A DNA stretch of 64,000 nucleotides, taken from the NCBI GenBank assembly GCA_003054495.1, contig CP028514.1, positions 2,496,001 through 2,560,000 on the forward strand, read 5' to 3'. This DNA is from Carboxydocella thermautotrophica (GTDB lineage: Bacteria; Bacillota; GCA-003054495; Carboxydocellales; Carboxydocellaceae). The notes beneath the pieces are model-generated. The model saw only the letters and a list, made by a program, of their open reading frames with translations, did not search any database and had not been told where the DNA came from. Positions 9,461 through 18,414 of the stretch are shown here, in pieces; the first letter of the stretch is position 1; each line of letters opens with the position of its first letter. Made by a program: the position numbers and the translations under genes.

Positions 9461-10396
9461 TCAGTTGCCCATGGTCTTCATCATCTGCATTATTGCCGGA
9501 CCCAGCAATACTACGAAAAGGGTAGGAAAGATAAAGAGAACCATCGGAATTAGCATTTTTACCGGGGCCTTCATTGCTTTTTCCTCCGCTCTTTGCTTGC
9601 GTTTCCCCCGCATTTCCGCTGACTGCAAACGCAGGACATTACCGATGGAAACCCCCAGCTGGTCAGCCTGGATAATAGCCCCTACCAGTGTTTGCAAGTC
9701 CTCGTTTCCTGACCTTAGCCCTAGATCTCGGAGAGCATCTCGCCGCGGCTTACCCATCTTAATTTCCTGCAGCAAACGGGAAAACTCGTCGGCCAGTACC
9801 CCTTTGCTTTTCTCCACCACTTTAACCAGAGCGGCATCAAACCCCAAACCCGCTTCTACACTAACGGTCAACAAATCCAGGATATCCGGCAGGGTATCCT
9901 GGATTTGTTCCTGACGCCGGGTAGCCAGTACCCCCAGGTAATAGTTGGGTAACAAATAACCCAGGATTGCGCCAAGCAACAGAGCCAGCACCAGCACCAG
10001 CGGGCTTGCCCCCGAGGGCAGGGCCAGGAAAAAGCAAACCAGAGCCAGCCCAATCATCATGGCATACTGCAGGGCCAGGTATTCCCCTGCTGTCAAATCC
10101 CAGGGATTCCCCGCCATCAACAATTTTTTCTGCAAATCCAGCTTTTGCTTGCTATCAGCAGCTCTTGTCCCTTTGGGCAGCTTTTCCGCCACCAGGTTTA
10201 ACAGAGGGCGAATCACCCGCTCAAAAAAGGGCTGGGATAACTTCTCATCCAGGTACTTTTTTCGCCAGCTCAACAGGGAACCCACCTGTTGTAAACGGGA
10301 CTGAACGGTAATCTTATCCCTGTAAAGGTGAAAAAGAAAAACATAACTCAGGAGGGTAAAGGAAAGACCACTTAATAGAGAAATCAATAACTCCAT
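9461..10396 (-). CDS. tadC: Tad pilus inner-membrane platform protein TadC
   Basis: 311 residues with GspF/T2SF topology: an N-terminal transmembrane segment, a cytosolic helical domain, two central hydrophobic segments (about 105-150), a second cytosolic domain and a C-terminal hydrophobic pair. The segment TLPDILDLLTVSVEAGLGFD followed later by DLGLRSGNEDLQTLVGAI is typical of TadC. With TadB it forms the membrane platform driven by the TadA ATPase. An ATG at 10396 with GGGGG seven bases upstream is preferred over a TTG at 10402. Confidence 0.9.
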   Translation of the reverse strand: MELLISLLSGLSFTLLSYVFLFHLYRDKITVQSRLQQVGSLLSWRKKYLDEKLSQPFFERVIRPLLNLVAEKLPKGTRAADSKQKLDLQKKLLMAGNPWDLTAGEYLALQYAMMIGLALVCFFLALPSGASPLVLVLALLLGAILGYLLPNYYLGVLATRRQEQIQDTLPDILDLLTVSVEAGLGFDAALVKVVEKSKGVLADEFSRLLQEIKMGKPRRDALRDLGLRSGNEDLQTLVGAIIQADQLGVSIGNVLRLQSAEMRGKRKQRAEEKAMKAPVKMLIPMVLFIFPTLFVVLLGPAIMQMMKTMGN

Positions 10397-10408
10397 GCCC
10401 AACCCCCC

Positions 10409-11368
10409 TTACACTTTAATATTAATGATTTTTTTGATAATCAACATGCCAATACTCTGGGAAACCAGCCCGCCTATAATCAGGCTCCAACCTAAAGGAC
10501 TGGTAAAAAGAGGCATCATGTATTCCGGGTTGATGAGGAAAATAAAACCTCCCACAGCCACCGGCAACAGGGAAATAATCATCCCGGAAATTCGCCCCTG
10601 GGCCGTCAGGGTCTTGATTTCGCCCTTGATCCGCACCCGTTCACGAATGGTGTTGGCTATGCTTTCCAGCACTTCCGAGAGATTACCCCCCACCTGGCGT
10701 TGAATCAAAACAGCAGTAACTACCAGATCCAGGTCCTCAGACTCAATACGCTGGGTCATCTTCTCCAGCGCCTCCTCGGTAGTGGTACCCAGGGACATCT
10801 CCCGCAAAGCCCGGGCAAATTCTTCGGAAATGGGGGCCGGCATTTCGCGGCTGACCATATCCATCGCCTGTAAAAAGGAAAACCCGGCCCGCAGGGAATT
10901 GGACATAACCAGCAGCGCATCCCCTAACTGGTTATCAAACATGTGCACGCGTTTGGCTTTGCGAGAATTGACCAGCAGGCGGGGCAGCAAAAAACCAAGC
11001 ATAAGCAGGATAATGCCTCCGCTGATATTTCTGGCCAGCAACCAGCCCACCAGCCCCCCACCTACCGTAGTTAACAGATTAATAAAGACAAATTCTTCTC
11101 CCCGCAGGGGAATATTGGCCTTGATCATCTCCGCTTCCCATTTCTTTGCTATCTCCCGGGCTGCAAACAATTTGGCTCCCTGGTTAATAAATTCCTTCCA
11201 GCTCAGAGTCGGCCGTTCTTTTTTCTCCCGTCGCCCGTATATAGACTTACTGGTATAAACGGTCAGCCTTTCCGCCAGTGCCCGCTGCTCTCTGGTCAGC
11301 AAGAGGAAAAGGGCCCATACAAAGGCAGTCACACTGATAAAAGTCAGTAATAAAATCAAACTTGCCAT
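10409..11368 (-). CDS. tadB: Tad pilus inner-membrane platform protein TadB
   Basis: About 319 residues with the type II secretion F domain: a first membrane helix at the N-terminus, two central helices (about 100-140), the T2SF motif around GDALLVMSNSLRAGFSFLQA, and two C-terminal helices. The segment GGNLSEVLESIANTIRERVR is characteristic of TadB. The ATG at 11368 follows GGAGGTG. It lies 15 bases after tadA and 12 before tadC. Confidence 0.92.
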   Translation of the reverse strand: MASLILLLTFISVTAFVWALFLLLTREQRALAERLTVYTSKSIYGRREKKERPTLSWKEFINQGAKLFAAREIAKKWEAEMIKANIPLRGEEFVFINLLTTVGGGLVGWLLARNISGGIILLMLGFLLPRLLVNSRKAKRVHMFDNQLGDALLVMSNSLRAGFSFLQAMDMVSREMPAPISEEFARALREMSLGTTTEEALEKMTQRIESEDLDLVVTAVLIQRQVGGNLSEVLESIANTIRERVRIKGEIKTLTAQGRISGMIISLLPVAVGGFIFLINPEYMMPLFTSPLGWSLIIGGLVSQSIGMLIIKKIINIKV

Positions 11369-11383
11369 AGCCCTCACCTCCTG

Positions 11384-14140
11384 CTAACGATTGATAAAGA
11401 TATCCTCAGGCAAATGGATACCCGCTGCCTCCAGTTTACTCATAAACTTGGGCCTGATGCCGGTGGCCCGATGCCGCCCGATAATCTTGCCTTTATCATC
11501 TACACCCATTTGCTCATAGACAAAAATATCCTGCAGCACAATGGTATCCCCTTCCATACCCACTACTTCCGTAATGTGAGTGATTTTGCGGCTGCCATCC
11601 CTGAGCCGGCTTTGCTGAACAATAACATCAATAGCTGAGGCAATTTGTTCCCGGATCGCCCGTACTGGCAATTCCATCCCTGCCATCAAGACCATGGTCT
11701 CCAGCCGGGCCAGCATGTCCCGGGGAGAGTTGGCATGGCCTGTGGTCAGGGAGCCATCATGGCCGGTATTCATGGCCTGCAGCATATCCAGGGCCTCACC
11801 GCTGCGCACCTCCCCCACCACAATCCGGTCCGGACGCATCCGCAGGGAGTTACGGACCAGATCGCGCATGGTAATAGCTCCCTTACCTTCGATATTGGGG
11901 GGGCGGGTTTCCAGGGTAACTACATGCTCCTGCCTTAGTTGCAGCTCAGCTGCGTCTTCAATAGTTATAATCCGCTCATCATTGGGGATAAAGGAGGAGA
12001 GGACATTCAGGGTAGTGGTATTATGGGTAATAAACCCCCCACCCGTACCAGCTATAAAATTGTGCAAATCACTTACTGTAATATCATAAACATAAGGCTC
12101 AGTATTTTTAATTAATTCAACTTCAATAATTTTGTCCCAGAAAACCGGATAACTTGCAATCTGCCCTATTTTTTGATTTGAAACAATTGGACTTTGGGCC
12201 AAAAATGTTAAGTGTTGTAATTTTTTTTGGTTTTTTAAAGAAAAACATTCATAAAATCTTTTTATATTATCTAAACCGCTTATAATTGCATAATGATGTT
12301 CACTTTTACGTCGGTAGATAGAAATTATTCCATAATGAAGCAATGCCTGTCTAATAAATTCTATTAATTCAGGACTTTTACTGCTATATTCCAGAGCATT
12401 TTTCCCTATATATCCGTCGCCGTCCCAAAGCCCACTAATAAAACCGGATAAACTATCATTATCAAGCTTATACCACCATGGTAGAGGCTTAATTTTATCT
12501 GCTTTTTTGCCTCTTGGCACTCCCAAACACTCAAAAATTTCAACCAGGGCACTTGAATAAAATCTAATTCTCGGCGTTCTGTTTCTGGGAAATTCCAGTT
12601 GCCCATAGACTTCAAAATTTTCCTTAACAATCCTTTGTGCCTGTTCCAGTAAATCCGCATTATTTCCATGAATTTCAAGATACTTTTTTCCTAGATGACC
12701 ATCAGCAAGAAGTAACCCAAGTAGCCAGAATATATCTGTATTAAACTTATCAAGCGAAATATTAATTGTTTCATTACTAGTTTTTGCTTTAACAATAACC
12801 CTATTTATCTCTTCCGTTTTATTAAAATGTTTTCTAATTAACCACCAAAATTTAATCGGAATATTATTTTCCTTAAACCATTCCCGGACAGTAGAATAGT
12901 TTTTATTTAGTTTTCTAGCTAATTTTTTTAGTTCTCCATGGGCTAAAATGGGTTTAATATCTGCAAAATCATCCTTTACATATAGTCCATTAGATTCCAT
13001 TAATTGATCTAAAATATTTACTTTTTCAGGATGAATAGGAAGATAAGACGGCACAGCTATCATCAGTCCTGTAGATAAATCACTTGCTTTTATCTCCGTT
13101 ATGTTTCCATTAACCAGAGTGAAAAATGGATGTTCTGGAGTAACCTCAATTTCTCTTCCAGTTGCCGTTTTGATCTTGTAAATCTGATCTGGTGCCCGAT
13201 GACGCCATAATCTAACATTTTCCGCTAATTTATATTCACCCTTTGTCCAGTCAAAAGACAAGACTTTTAAATTTGTATCAACATATTCCCATCCATCTCC
13301 ATCAGTATATGGAGGCTGTTTCAGCATGGCCTCGTCCACTTTTTTCCCGATAGAATTCCAGCCATCACTCCAGAGTACCGGTGTTCTACCAAGCATACAC
13401 TTCCCCGAGCCCGTACCCCCGGAAACCACTATATTCAGTTTCCCTTTAACACAGGCATCCAGAAATTTGGCCATTTCCACTGTCAGAGTGCCAAACCGGA
13501 TCAGGTCCTCAATTTTCAAGGGGTCTTTGGAAAACTTCCGGATAGTAATGGTCGGCCCCTTCAAGGCCAGGGGAGGTATAATGGCATTCACCCGGGATCC
13601 ATCCGGCAAACGAGCATCCACCATGGGCATGGATTCATCGATCCGACGGCCAATAGGGGCTACAATTTTTTCGATAATATGCAAAACATGGTCATTATCC
13701 CTGAATTTAATATCCGTTAATTCCAGTTTCCCTTTACGCTCTACATAAACCTGATTGGGCCCATTGACCATGATCTCCGAAACAGTAGGATCATTAATCA
13801 AGGGGTTGATGGGACCAAACCCCAGCACCTCATCGATGATTTCCTGCACGATTTTCTGCCGGTCCTGCCGGGGAATGAAGGCTGCCTCCTTATCCAGGAA
13901 AGTCTGCACCACATCTTCAATTTGCTGGGCCAGTTTAGCTTCATCCAGGTCTTCCATTTTCCCGCCCTTGCTGATTTCTTCTTCCAGTTCATTGATAACT
14001 TCCTTATGAATGCGTACCTTCAAATCAGCATAGGGGTCCCGGGTAACTTTAGGAGCGGAAGCTCCACTAAACCCGCTGTGTTCCCGGCTTTTTTCCCCTT
14101 CACTGCCCTTTTCTTTTTCCAGACGCTTCAAGAGGGACAT
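11384..14140 (-). CDS. tadA: Tad pilus secretion ATPase TadA/CpaF containing an in-frame intein
   Basis: 918 residues encoded, of which residues 248-707 are an intein. The host protein without it is 458 residues, a normal TadA/CpaF length. The N-extein has the usual CpaF lead ([20 protein letters not shown], then [15 protein letters not shown]). Walker A begins GGTGSGK at 241-247 and is completed by TTT after the intein. The C-extein has the Asp and His boxes and the Walker B region ([20 protein letters not shown]). The hexameric ATPase powers Flp pilus assembly. Without splicing the P-loop is interrupted and the ATPase should be dead. It lies within the tad operon 16 bases from cpaE. Confidence 0.96.
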   Translation of the reverse strand: MSLLKRLEKEKGSEGEKSREHSGFSGASAPKVTRDPYADLKVRIHKEVINELEEEISKGGKMEDLDEAKLAQQIEDVVQTFLDKEAAFIPRQDRQKIVQEIIDEVLGFGPINPLINDPTVSEIMVNGPNQVYVERKGKLELTDIKFRDNDHVLHIIEKIVAPIGRRIDESMPMVDARLPDGSRVNAIIPPLALKGPTITIRKFSKDPLKIEDLIRFGTLTVEMAKFLDACVKGKLNIVVSGGTGSGKCMLGRTPVLWSDGWNSIGKKVDEAMLKQPPYTDGDGWEYVDTNLKVLSFDWTKGEYKLAENVRLWRHRAPDQIYKIKTATGREIEVTPEHPFFTLVNGNITEIKASDLSTGLMIAVPSYLPIHPEKVNILDQLMESNGLYVKDDFADIKPILAHGELKKLARKLNKNYSTVREWFKENNIPIKFWWLIRKHFNKTEEINRVIVKAKTSNETINISLDKFNTDIFWLLGLLLADGHLGKKYLEIHGNNADLLEQAQRIVKENFEVYGQLEFPRNRTPRIRFYSSALVEIFECLGVPRGKKADKIKPLPWWYKLDNDSLSGFISGLWDGDGYIGKNALEYSSKSPELIEFIRQALLHYGIISIYRRKSEHHYAIISGLDNIKRFYECFSLKNQKKLQHLTFLAQSPIVSNQKIGQIASYPVFWDKIIEVELIKNTEPYVYDITVSDLHNFIAGTGGGFITHNTTTLNVLSSFIPNDERIITIEDAAELQLRQEHVVTLETRPPNIEGKGAITMRDLVRNSLRMRPDRIVVGEVRSGEALDMLQAMNTGHDGSLTTGHANSPRDMLARLETMVLMAGMELPVRAIREQIASAIDVIVQQSRLRDGSRKITHITEVVGMEGDTIVLQDIFVYEQMGVDDKGKIIGRHRATGIRPKFMSKLEAAGIHLPEDIFINR
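12020..13399 (-). mobile_element. 460-residue intein with LAGLIDADG homing endonuclease, inserted in the TadA Walker A motif
   Basis: The element starts at Cys248 ([10 protein letters not shown]) directly after the P-loop Lys and ends with His706-Asn707, with Thr708 as the +1 nucleophile. Splicing blocks are visible: the N-terminal Cys block, TPEHPFF (residues 334-340) as the B block, and [12 protein letters not shown] (684-695) leading to GGFITHN. Between them lie a helix-turn-helix-like stretch (about 403-428) and two dodecapeptide motifs, LLGLLLADG (about 473-481) and ISGLWDGDG (about 568-576), so an active LAGLIDADG endonuclease is plausible. The DNA is clearly more AT-rich than the flanking tadA sequence, consistent with acquisition by transfer. 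Confidence 0.95.
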
Positions 14141-14156
14141 TCTGTCTCACCTTCCT

Positions 14157-15365
14157 TTAGCCAAACCATCTGGAAAAGACCCCTTTCTTCTCTTTTTTCT
14201 GCAAATCCTCCTGATACCCCTGATCACTGATTACCAGGTGGGCCAGGTCGCGTATGGCCTGAGAGATTTTGGTACGGGGATCAGAGACCACAAAGGGAAT
14301 TCCCCGGTTAACCGCTGCCACCACCACCCGGCCATCACTGGGTATATGGGCGGCAATTAACATGCCCAGGCTTTTCTCCACATCCTGATAATTGATACCA
14401 ATATCGCCAGAAGAGCGGTTGAGCACCAGTTTAACTTTGCCTTTGTGATGCAGGGAATCCAGCACTTCCAGACTGAGTTTGACATTTTTGATAGTCGGCA
14501 GGTCCAGGGCCAGGATAAGCAAAATCTGATTACACATATCCAGGGCCGTCAAGTTGGTCTCATGGAAAAAGGGCGGTGTATCGATGATAATGTAATCGTA
14601 TTCTTCCTTCAACTGATTGATAATCTTCTCCACATGAGCAGCAATCACCAGCTCAGCATATTCCGGCCGGCTGGGTGCTGGCAAAACCTTGATCCCGGAG
14701 GGATGCTCGATCAAATAACTTTCCATGGTCTCCTTATCCAGGTGAGCAATTTCCTGCACCAGCTCGGTGATGGTCCGTCTGGGCACAATGTTCATCATTA
14801 CCGCCACATCGCCAAATTGTAAATCCAGGTCCACCAGTACCACTTTGCCCCGGCTCTCCTGGGCCAGTGCTACTGCCAGGTTGGTGGCAATAGTAGTCTT
14901 GCCCACCCCACCTTTAGTACTGAAGACGACTACCACCTGGGGTTCCCGCTTTTTCGCCGTATCTTCAACATGTAAGTTGACCCGTCGCTTTTTCTCCAGG
15001 TCATACACCCGGCGAATGGTTTCTGTCAATTCATCACTGGAAAAAGGCTTGATCATATACTCGCGGGCCCCGGCCATCATGGCTTTTTTCAGATATTCCT
15101 GTTCCCCCTGTACTGACATGATGATGATAGCCGCCGTAGGTACCCGAAGGGAGATGGTTTCTGTAGCCTCAATCCCATCCATTACCGGCATATTGATGTC
15201 CATCAGGATAATATCCGGGCGCAGTTTTTCCGCTTTTTCTACCGCTTCTTTCCCGTCTCCTGCTTCCCCGACAATTTCCATATCGTCTTCAAAATATAAG
15301 AGCCGCTTAACATTTTCTCTGGTCTCGGCATAATCATCCACAATCATAATCCTGATCTTACCCAT
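14157..15365 (-). CDS. CpaE/TadZ-like pilus localisation ATPase with N-terminal receiver domain
   Basis: 402 residues. A response-regulator receiver domain occupies about 1-120 with phospho-acceptor Asp in DIILMDINMPVMDG and a conserved Lys in MIKPFSSDEL. A MinD/ParA-like ATPase follows (about 140-380), with the deviant Walker A FSTKGGVGKTT and the later IIIDTPPF. CpaE/TadZ proteins recruit the Tad machine to its cellular site. The intact acceptor Asp means phosphorylation control is possible, unlike TadZ proteins with degenerate receivers. It lies 16 bases before tadA and 17 after cpaB. Confidence 0.92.
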   Translation of the reverse strand: MGKIRIMIVDDYAETRENVKRLLYFEDDMEIVGEAGDGKEAVEKAEKLRPDIILMDINMPVMDGIEATETISLRVPTAAIIIMSVQGEQEYLKKAMMAGAREYMIKPFSSDELTETIRRVYDLEKKRRVNLHVEDTAKKREPQVVVVFSTKGGVGKTTIATNLAVALAQESRGKVVLVDLDLQFGDVAVMMNIVPRRTITELVQEIAHLDKETMESYLIEHPSGIKVLPAPSRPEYAELVIAAHVEKIINQLKEEYDYIIIDTPPFFHETNLTALDMCNQILLILALDLPTIKNVKLSLEVLDSLHHKGKVKLVLNRSSGDIGINYQDVEKSLGMLIAAHIPSDGRVVVAAVNRGIPFVVSDPRTKISQAIRDLAHLVISDQGYQEDLQKKEKKGVFSRWFG

Positions 15366-15382
15366 GGGATTTCCCCCTCACG

Positions 15383-16126
15383 CTATCTCAGCTTGTAATC
15401 AGTGGAAAGATACGGAGTCACATTGTTTTTATCCTGGTCCACAGGGGAACGCAGGGCTAACTGAATGACCCCGTTACGGTTAATCAGAGCCAGTTTGGCC
15501 GCTTCCTCCGGTGTCACCGCCAGGGTCACAGATTTTACCCCATCGGTTTTGCTTTTTTCCGCTTTTTGCTCCAGGGTATTTAGCTCAGATGTGAGCTGGC
15601 TGTCAACAGCCAGCACCTCCACATTTTCCAGATAAACTTTGGCGAGAGGCCGCTCTACCACCTGGTTGTTTTCCATAACCGGTACACTCATTACGGTAAT
15701 CACATCCACCCGGTCTCCGGGTTTGAGCAGCCCATTCAATGCGGTAATGTTATTAACTCCAATAGTAAGGGCCCGTTTACCTTTAGGTACAGTGTAGGCT
15801 AGCCCTTCTTTGTAGGCATCTTTGCCTACCAGTTTTGGCCCCAAAACCTGTTCCCCGCTCACAATCCGATCCAGAGTAATCCGGCCTACTACCTTTTTCA
15901 GATCCCGTTCCGCCTGAGCATGAATATACTCTTTCGGTAACACCTTTTTTTCCACCATCTCCTGGGTGATCACAGTTTTGGCCGGTATTTCCGTCCTGGC
16001 AACCACTACTTCGCCGGTTACTACATTATTGATCTGTTTTTTCATGGTTTGCAAATAATAATTGGTGGCCAGAGCTGCCCCCAGCCCGCAGATTAAAGCC
16101 AGAACAAACAATTTCTTCGGTGTCAT
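15383..16126 (-). CDS. cpaB: Flp pilus assembly protein CpaB/RcpC
   Basis: 247 residues: one N-terminal transmembrane helix (about 5-25), then a SAF domain (GEVVVARTEIPAKTVITQEM), then the RcpC/CpaB domain with GKRALTIGVNNITALNGLLK and PGDRVDVITVM. In diderm bacteria CpaB acts with the secretin; no secretin gene (cpaC/rcpA) is present in this locus, which fits a monoderm-type envelope where CpaB stays membrane-anchored. It is flanked by tadG-like and cpaE-like genes with gaps of 11 and 17 bases. Confidence 0.9.
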   Translation of the reverse strand: MTPKKLFVLALICGLGAALATNYYLQTMKKQINNVVTGEVVVARTEIPAKTVITQEMVEKKVLPKEYIHAQAERDLKKVVGRITLDRIVSGEQVLGPKLVGKDAYKEGLAYTVPKGKRALTIGVNNITALNGLLKPGDRVDVITVMSVPVMENNQVVERPLAKVYLENVEVLAVDSQLTSELNTLEQKAEKSKTDGVKSVTLAVTPEEAAKLALINRNGVIQLALRSPVDQDKNNVTPYLSTDYKLR

Positions 16127-16137
16127 GCTCTTTCCCC

Positions 16138-17052
16138 CTACTCGCTCAGCCTGGTCCCATATAACCCGAAACCAGCACTAGTGTCATCCAGTTGCTCTGC
16201 TGGTACAATGACCCTGACAAAATAACCTTTTATTTGGCAATCATTGCCATTGCCGGGCAATTCATTTTTCAATAAAAATGCCGCAAACCCTACCACCCGG
16301 GCGGTAGAGCGACCGTTTTTGGGTATATCGTCAATTACCGGTACATATAAAAGCCGGGGGCTGTTGGGATCAATGTTATCCGGGGTACTGTTATCGGTCA
16401 TAGTCCCCAGCCGGTACTGAATGCCCCGTCGGGTTGGCCCTGACATATTCCCCGGTTCCGTCTCGATTATATCTCCAATAGCGATAACTCCCTGGTAACC
16501 GTATTTTAAATTATCTTCATAAGTTGAAGCCCCGCGTCCACCTAAAGCAACAGCCCCATACCAGCCATTATCACCAGCACCGCCCCCGTTTTTGAGGATA
16601 TATTCCTGGCCAAAAACAAAATTCTGTTGTTTTACTGCCAGCGGGGCCAGACCCTTCATGGCTTTAACAGGGGCTACCCGGGCTGTCGCCCGTCTGCTGA
16701 CCTGCCCTTTTTCTACTCCCAGCACCGGAGCAAAAGCAAAATTCACTTCTTTGCTCAAATTCACAGTAATGGATTTGTTATCAGCTCCAATGGTAATCTC
16801 TTTCGTAAGTAACTCTGTACCACCATTGGCAGCCAGATATTGTTCTGCTACCGCCACAGCTGCATCCGGATGATCCGGCAATTCCTGCACCCCGGCCAAA
16901 GCCGCCGCATCGGCCATGGTCTGCAGGCGGTTTTCCCAGAGATAATACTGGCCAAAATCAGCTACCATCGCCACCATCCCCAGCAGCCCCGTCAGAGCCA
17001 GGGCCACCAGCACGATTGCCGTCCCTCTTTCTCCGCTCTCTTTGCTCTTCAT
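16138..17052 (-). CDS. TadG-like pilus-associated protein
   Basis: 304 residues. The N-terminus is the TadE/TadG-type hydrophobic segment (GTAIVLVALALTGLLGMVAM then VADFGQYYLWENRLQTMADA). DAAALAGVQELP follows, as in the putative Flp pilus-assembly TadG-like family. The remaining 240 residues have no recognisable catalytic domain and are presumably displayed outside. It is the second pseudopilin-type gene after tadE in the operon and is spaced 12 bases from it. Confidence 0.82.
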   Translation of the reverse strand: MKSKESGERGTAIVLVALALTGLLGMVAMVADFGQYYLWENRLQTMADAAALAGVQELPDHPDAAVAVAEQYLAANGGTELLTKEITIGADNKSITVNLSKEVNFAFAPVLGVEKGQVSRRATARVAPVKAMKGLAPLAVKQQNFVFGQEYILKNGGGAGDNGWYGAVALGGRGASTYEDNLKYGYQGVIAIGDIIETEPGNMSGPTRRGIQYRLGTMTDNSTPDNIDPNSPRLLYVPVIDDIPKNGRSTARVVGFAAFLLKNELPGNGNDCQIKGYFVRVIVPAEQLDDTSAGFGLYGTRLSE

Positions 17053-17064
17053 CTTTCCTCCCCC

Positions 17065-17460
17065 CTATTCCATCCGCATCTGCACACTGCCACTTACTGT
17101 ATAGGGGTTACCGATAATTTCACCGATAATGGGGGCAAAGATTTGTACCGGGTAGGAAACCTGCACCGTTACCGGTTGCCCCCGCAGGCGATTGCTATAG
17201 GCAGGAGCGATGGTGATTTGCAGTTTACTGCTATCCAGGCCCACAGCTGTATCTTTAATCCTGGCGATAATAGCTGTATCCTGGGCCCCCACCACTGCCA
17301 GACGCGCCCCCTCCCGGGCCCCATTGTTCACCGTCAGATAGGCATGGAAAATGCGACCGAATTCAATAATGCCAAAGAGCAACATTAATAAAAGAGGCAG
17401 AACAAGGGCCATTTCCACCAGTGCCTGTCCCCTTTCCCCTCTTTTTCTTCCCATCCCCAT
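17065..17460 (-). CDS. tadE: TadE-like pseudopilin
   Basis: About 131 residues. The basic leader MGMGRKRGERGQALVEMAL precedes a hydrophobic helix (LVLPLLLMLLFGIIEFGRIF) and NNGAREGARLAV, the TadE-domain pattern including Glu at +5 of the predicted mature protein. It is expected to be processed by the prepilin peptidase encoded immediately upstream. An ATG at 17460 with GAGG four bases upstream is chosen; a GTG at 17469 overlaps the stop of the peptidase gene. Confidence 0.85.
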   Translation of the reverse strand: MGMGRKRGERGQALVEMALVLPLLLMLLFGIIEFGRIFHAYLTVNNGAREGARLAVVGAQDTAIIARIKDTAVGLDSSKLQITIAPAYSNRLRGQPVTVQVSYPVQIFAPIIGEIIGNPYTVSGSVQMRME

Positions 17461-17465
17461 TTTCC

Positions 17466-17975
17466 TCACCTACCTAACCAGAGTGTCACCAGTAAATAGC
17501 CCAGGCTGAGAGGAATGGCATAGGGGATAGCCGTCGGATCTGTCTGGCTGGTTTCTTCCTTCCACCACTGGCCGGTAAAGAGACCAACAAACAGCCTGGC
17601 ACCTGCTTTAGACCAGGTTTGTTTAAACCCGGCCCAGCCCTGTTGCCAGAGGAGTCGGCCACACAGCCAGAGCCCTCCTAGAATGGCCCCTGCCAGAAAA
17701 GTATATAACGCCACTTTTCCCCCTGCCCAGGCACCGATGGCCGCCAGGAATTTCACATCTCCTGCACCCATTCCACCTACCAGAAAGGGCAGGATTAGTA
17801 GACCCAGACCAACCAGCCAGCCCAGCAAAGAGCCTTTCAATTCCGGCCAACCGCCCTGGTAATAGTGCCAGCCCCAGATCAGAGGCAGGGTATACAGTAC
17901 CAGCCAGTTGGGAATGCGCCGATAGCGCCAGTCATAATAAATGGCAAGTGTGATGATAACCCAGAACAAACTCAT
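17466..17975 (-). CDS. prepilin peptidase TadV/CpaA (type IV prepilin peptidase family)
   Basis: About 169 residues with five or six membrane helices. Two aspartates needed by this aspartyl protease family are seen, in YYDWRYRRIPNWL near residue 15 and in the GxGD motif GGMGAGDVKFLAAIGAW. Lacking the N-terminal methylase domain of PilD, it is of the TadV/CpaA kind and should cleave the Flp leader. Start choice is uncertain: ATG at 17975 is very close to GGAGG, whereas a TTG at 17969 has ideal spacing. It lies downstream of flp1 beyond a strong hairpin. Confidence 0.88.
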   Translation of the reverse strand: MSLFWVIITLAIYYDWRYRRIPNWLVLYTLPLIWGWHYYQGGWPELKGSLLGWLVGLGLLILPFLVGGMGAGDVKFLAAIGAWAGGKVALYTFLAGAILGGLWLCGRLLWQQGWAGFKQTWSKAGARLFVGLFTGQWWKEETSQTDPTAIPYAIPLSLGYLLVTLWLGR

Positions 17976-17993
17976 CCCTCCGCCCGGGAAAAA

Positions 17994-18042
17994 TAGGGCC
18001 CTACACCGAGGCACTCGGCCTACCGCGTAGGGCCTTGGGTTT
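17994..18042 (-). terminator. hairpin between flp1 and the prepilin peptidase gene (terminator or attenuator)
   Basis: On the minus strand, just after the flp1 stop codon, GGCCCTAC pairs with GTAGGGCC and encloses a second hairpin CCGAG-TGC-CTCGG. The outer stem is followed by TATTTTT. A strong stem plus T-run between the pilin gene and the rest of the assembly operon would allow abundant pilin mRNA with partial read-through. Confidence 0.75.
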
Positions 18043-18044
18043 TT

Positions 18045-18206
18045 TTAGCTAGCACTAAAGCTTAGTCCTTCAAATACCGCCTTAATCTTATCCTTGAATG
18101 CTATTACCGTTACAACCAGAGCCGCCGCCACTAAAGCAATAATCAGACCATACTCGGTCATCGCCTGACCAGACTCCTCTTTCCACAATCTTTTGATGAT
18201 GTTCAT
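18045..18206 (-). CDS. flp: Flp pilin 1
   Basis: 53 residues: a short basic leader MNIIKRLWKEESGQAMTEYG, then the hydrophobic Flp helix (IIALVAAALVVTVIAF) and a short charged tail. The G/Q-A-x-T-E-Y motif is the hallmark of Flp pilins cleaved by TadV, with Glu at +5 and Tyr at +6. AAGGAGGGA lies 8 bases upstream of the ATG. The gene is preceded by a c-di-GMP riboswitch with terminator and followed by a second hairpin. Confidence 0.93.
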   Translation of the reverse strand: MNIIKRLWKEESGQAMTEYGLIIALVAAALVVTVIAFKDKIKAVFEGLSFSAS

Positions 18207-18267
18207 ACCAAATCCCTCCTTGCTAAACTTCGCTCTTTTTCACCCTTGTGCATAAGACACAACACCT

Positions 18268-18305
18268 AAAAACCCCCTTTTACCGGCTGCCCGGCGAAAG
18301 GGGGT
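18268..18305 (-). terminator. intrinsic terminator of the c-di-GMP riboswitch expression platform
   Basis: On the minus strand ACCCCCTTT pairs with AAAGGGGGT, with an inner CCGG-GCAG-CCGG stem, and is followed directly by TTTTT. It lies about 16 bases beyond the aptamer and before flp1. No evident antiterminator overlaps the stem, so whether ligand turns transcription on or off cannot be decided by eye. Confidence 0.88.
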
Positions 18306-18320
18306 CACAAACCGACCTTC

Positions 18321-18414
18321 CACAATTCGGCAGCCTGGCAGTCATAGCGCTTATACGCCTTAGACCCATGGCTTTGCGCCCCCGGCTTTCACCGGGTTTG
18401 CCTTTATCGTTGTG
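18321..18414 (-). promoter_or_regulatory. c-di-GMP-I (GEMM) riboswitch aptamer upstream of flp1
   Basis: The minus-strand RNA shows the GEMM-I landmarks in order: GGCAAACC, a P2 hairpin capped by a GAAA tetraloop (CCGGTGAAAGCCGG), GGGCGCAAAGCC, the tetraloop-receptor-like GGGTCTAAGG, a variable P3 stem, then GCCAGGCTGCCGAA. P1 is CACAA with TTGTG. It lies 115 bases upstream of the flp1 ATG. Two diguanylate cyclases with intact GGEEF are encoded about 10 kb downstream on the same strand. Confidence 0.93.
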
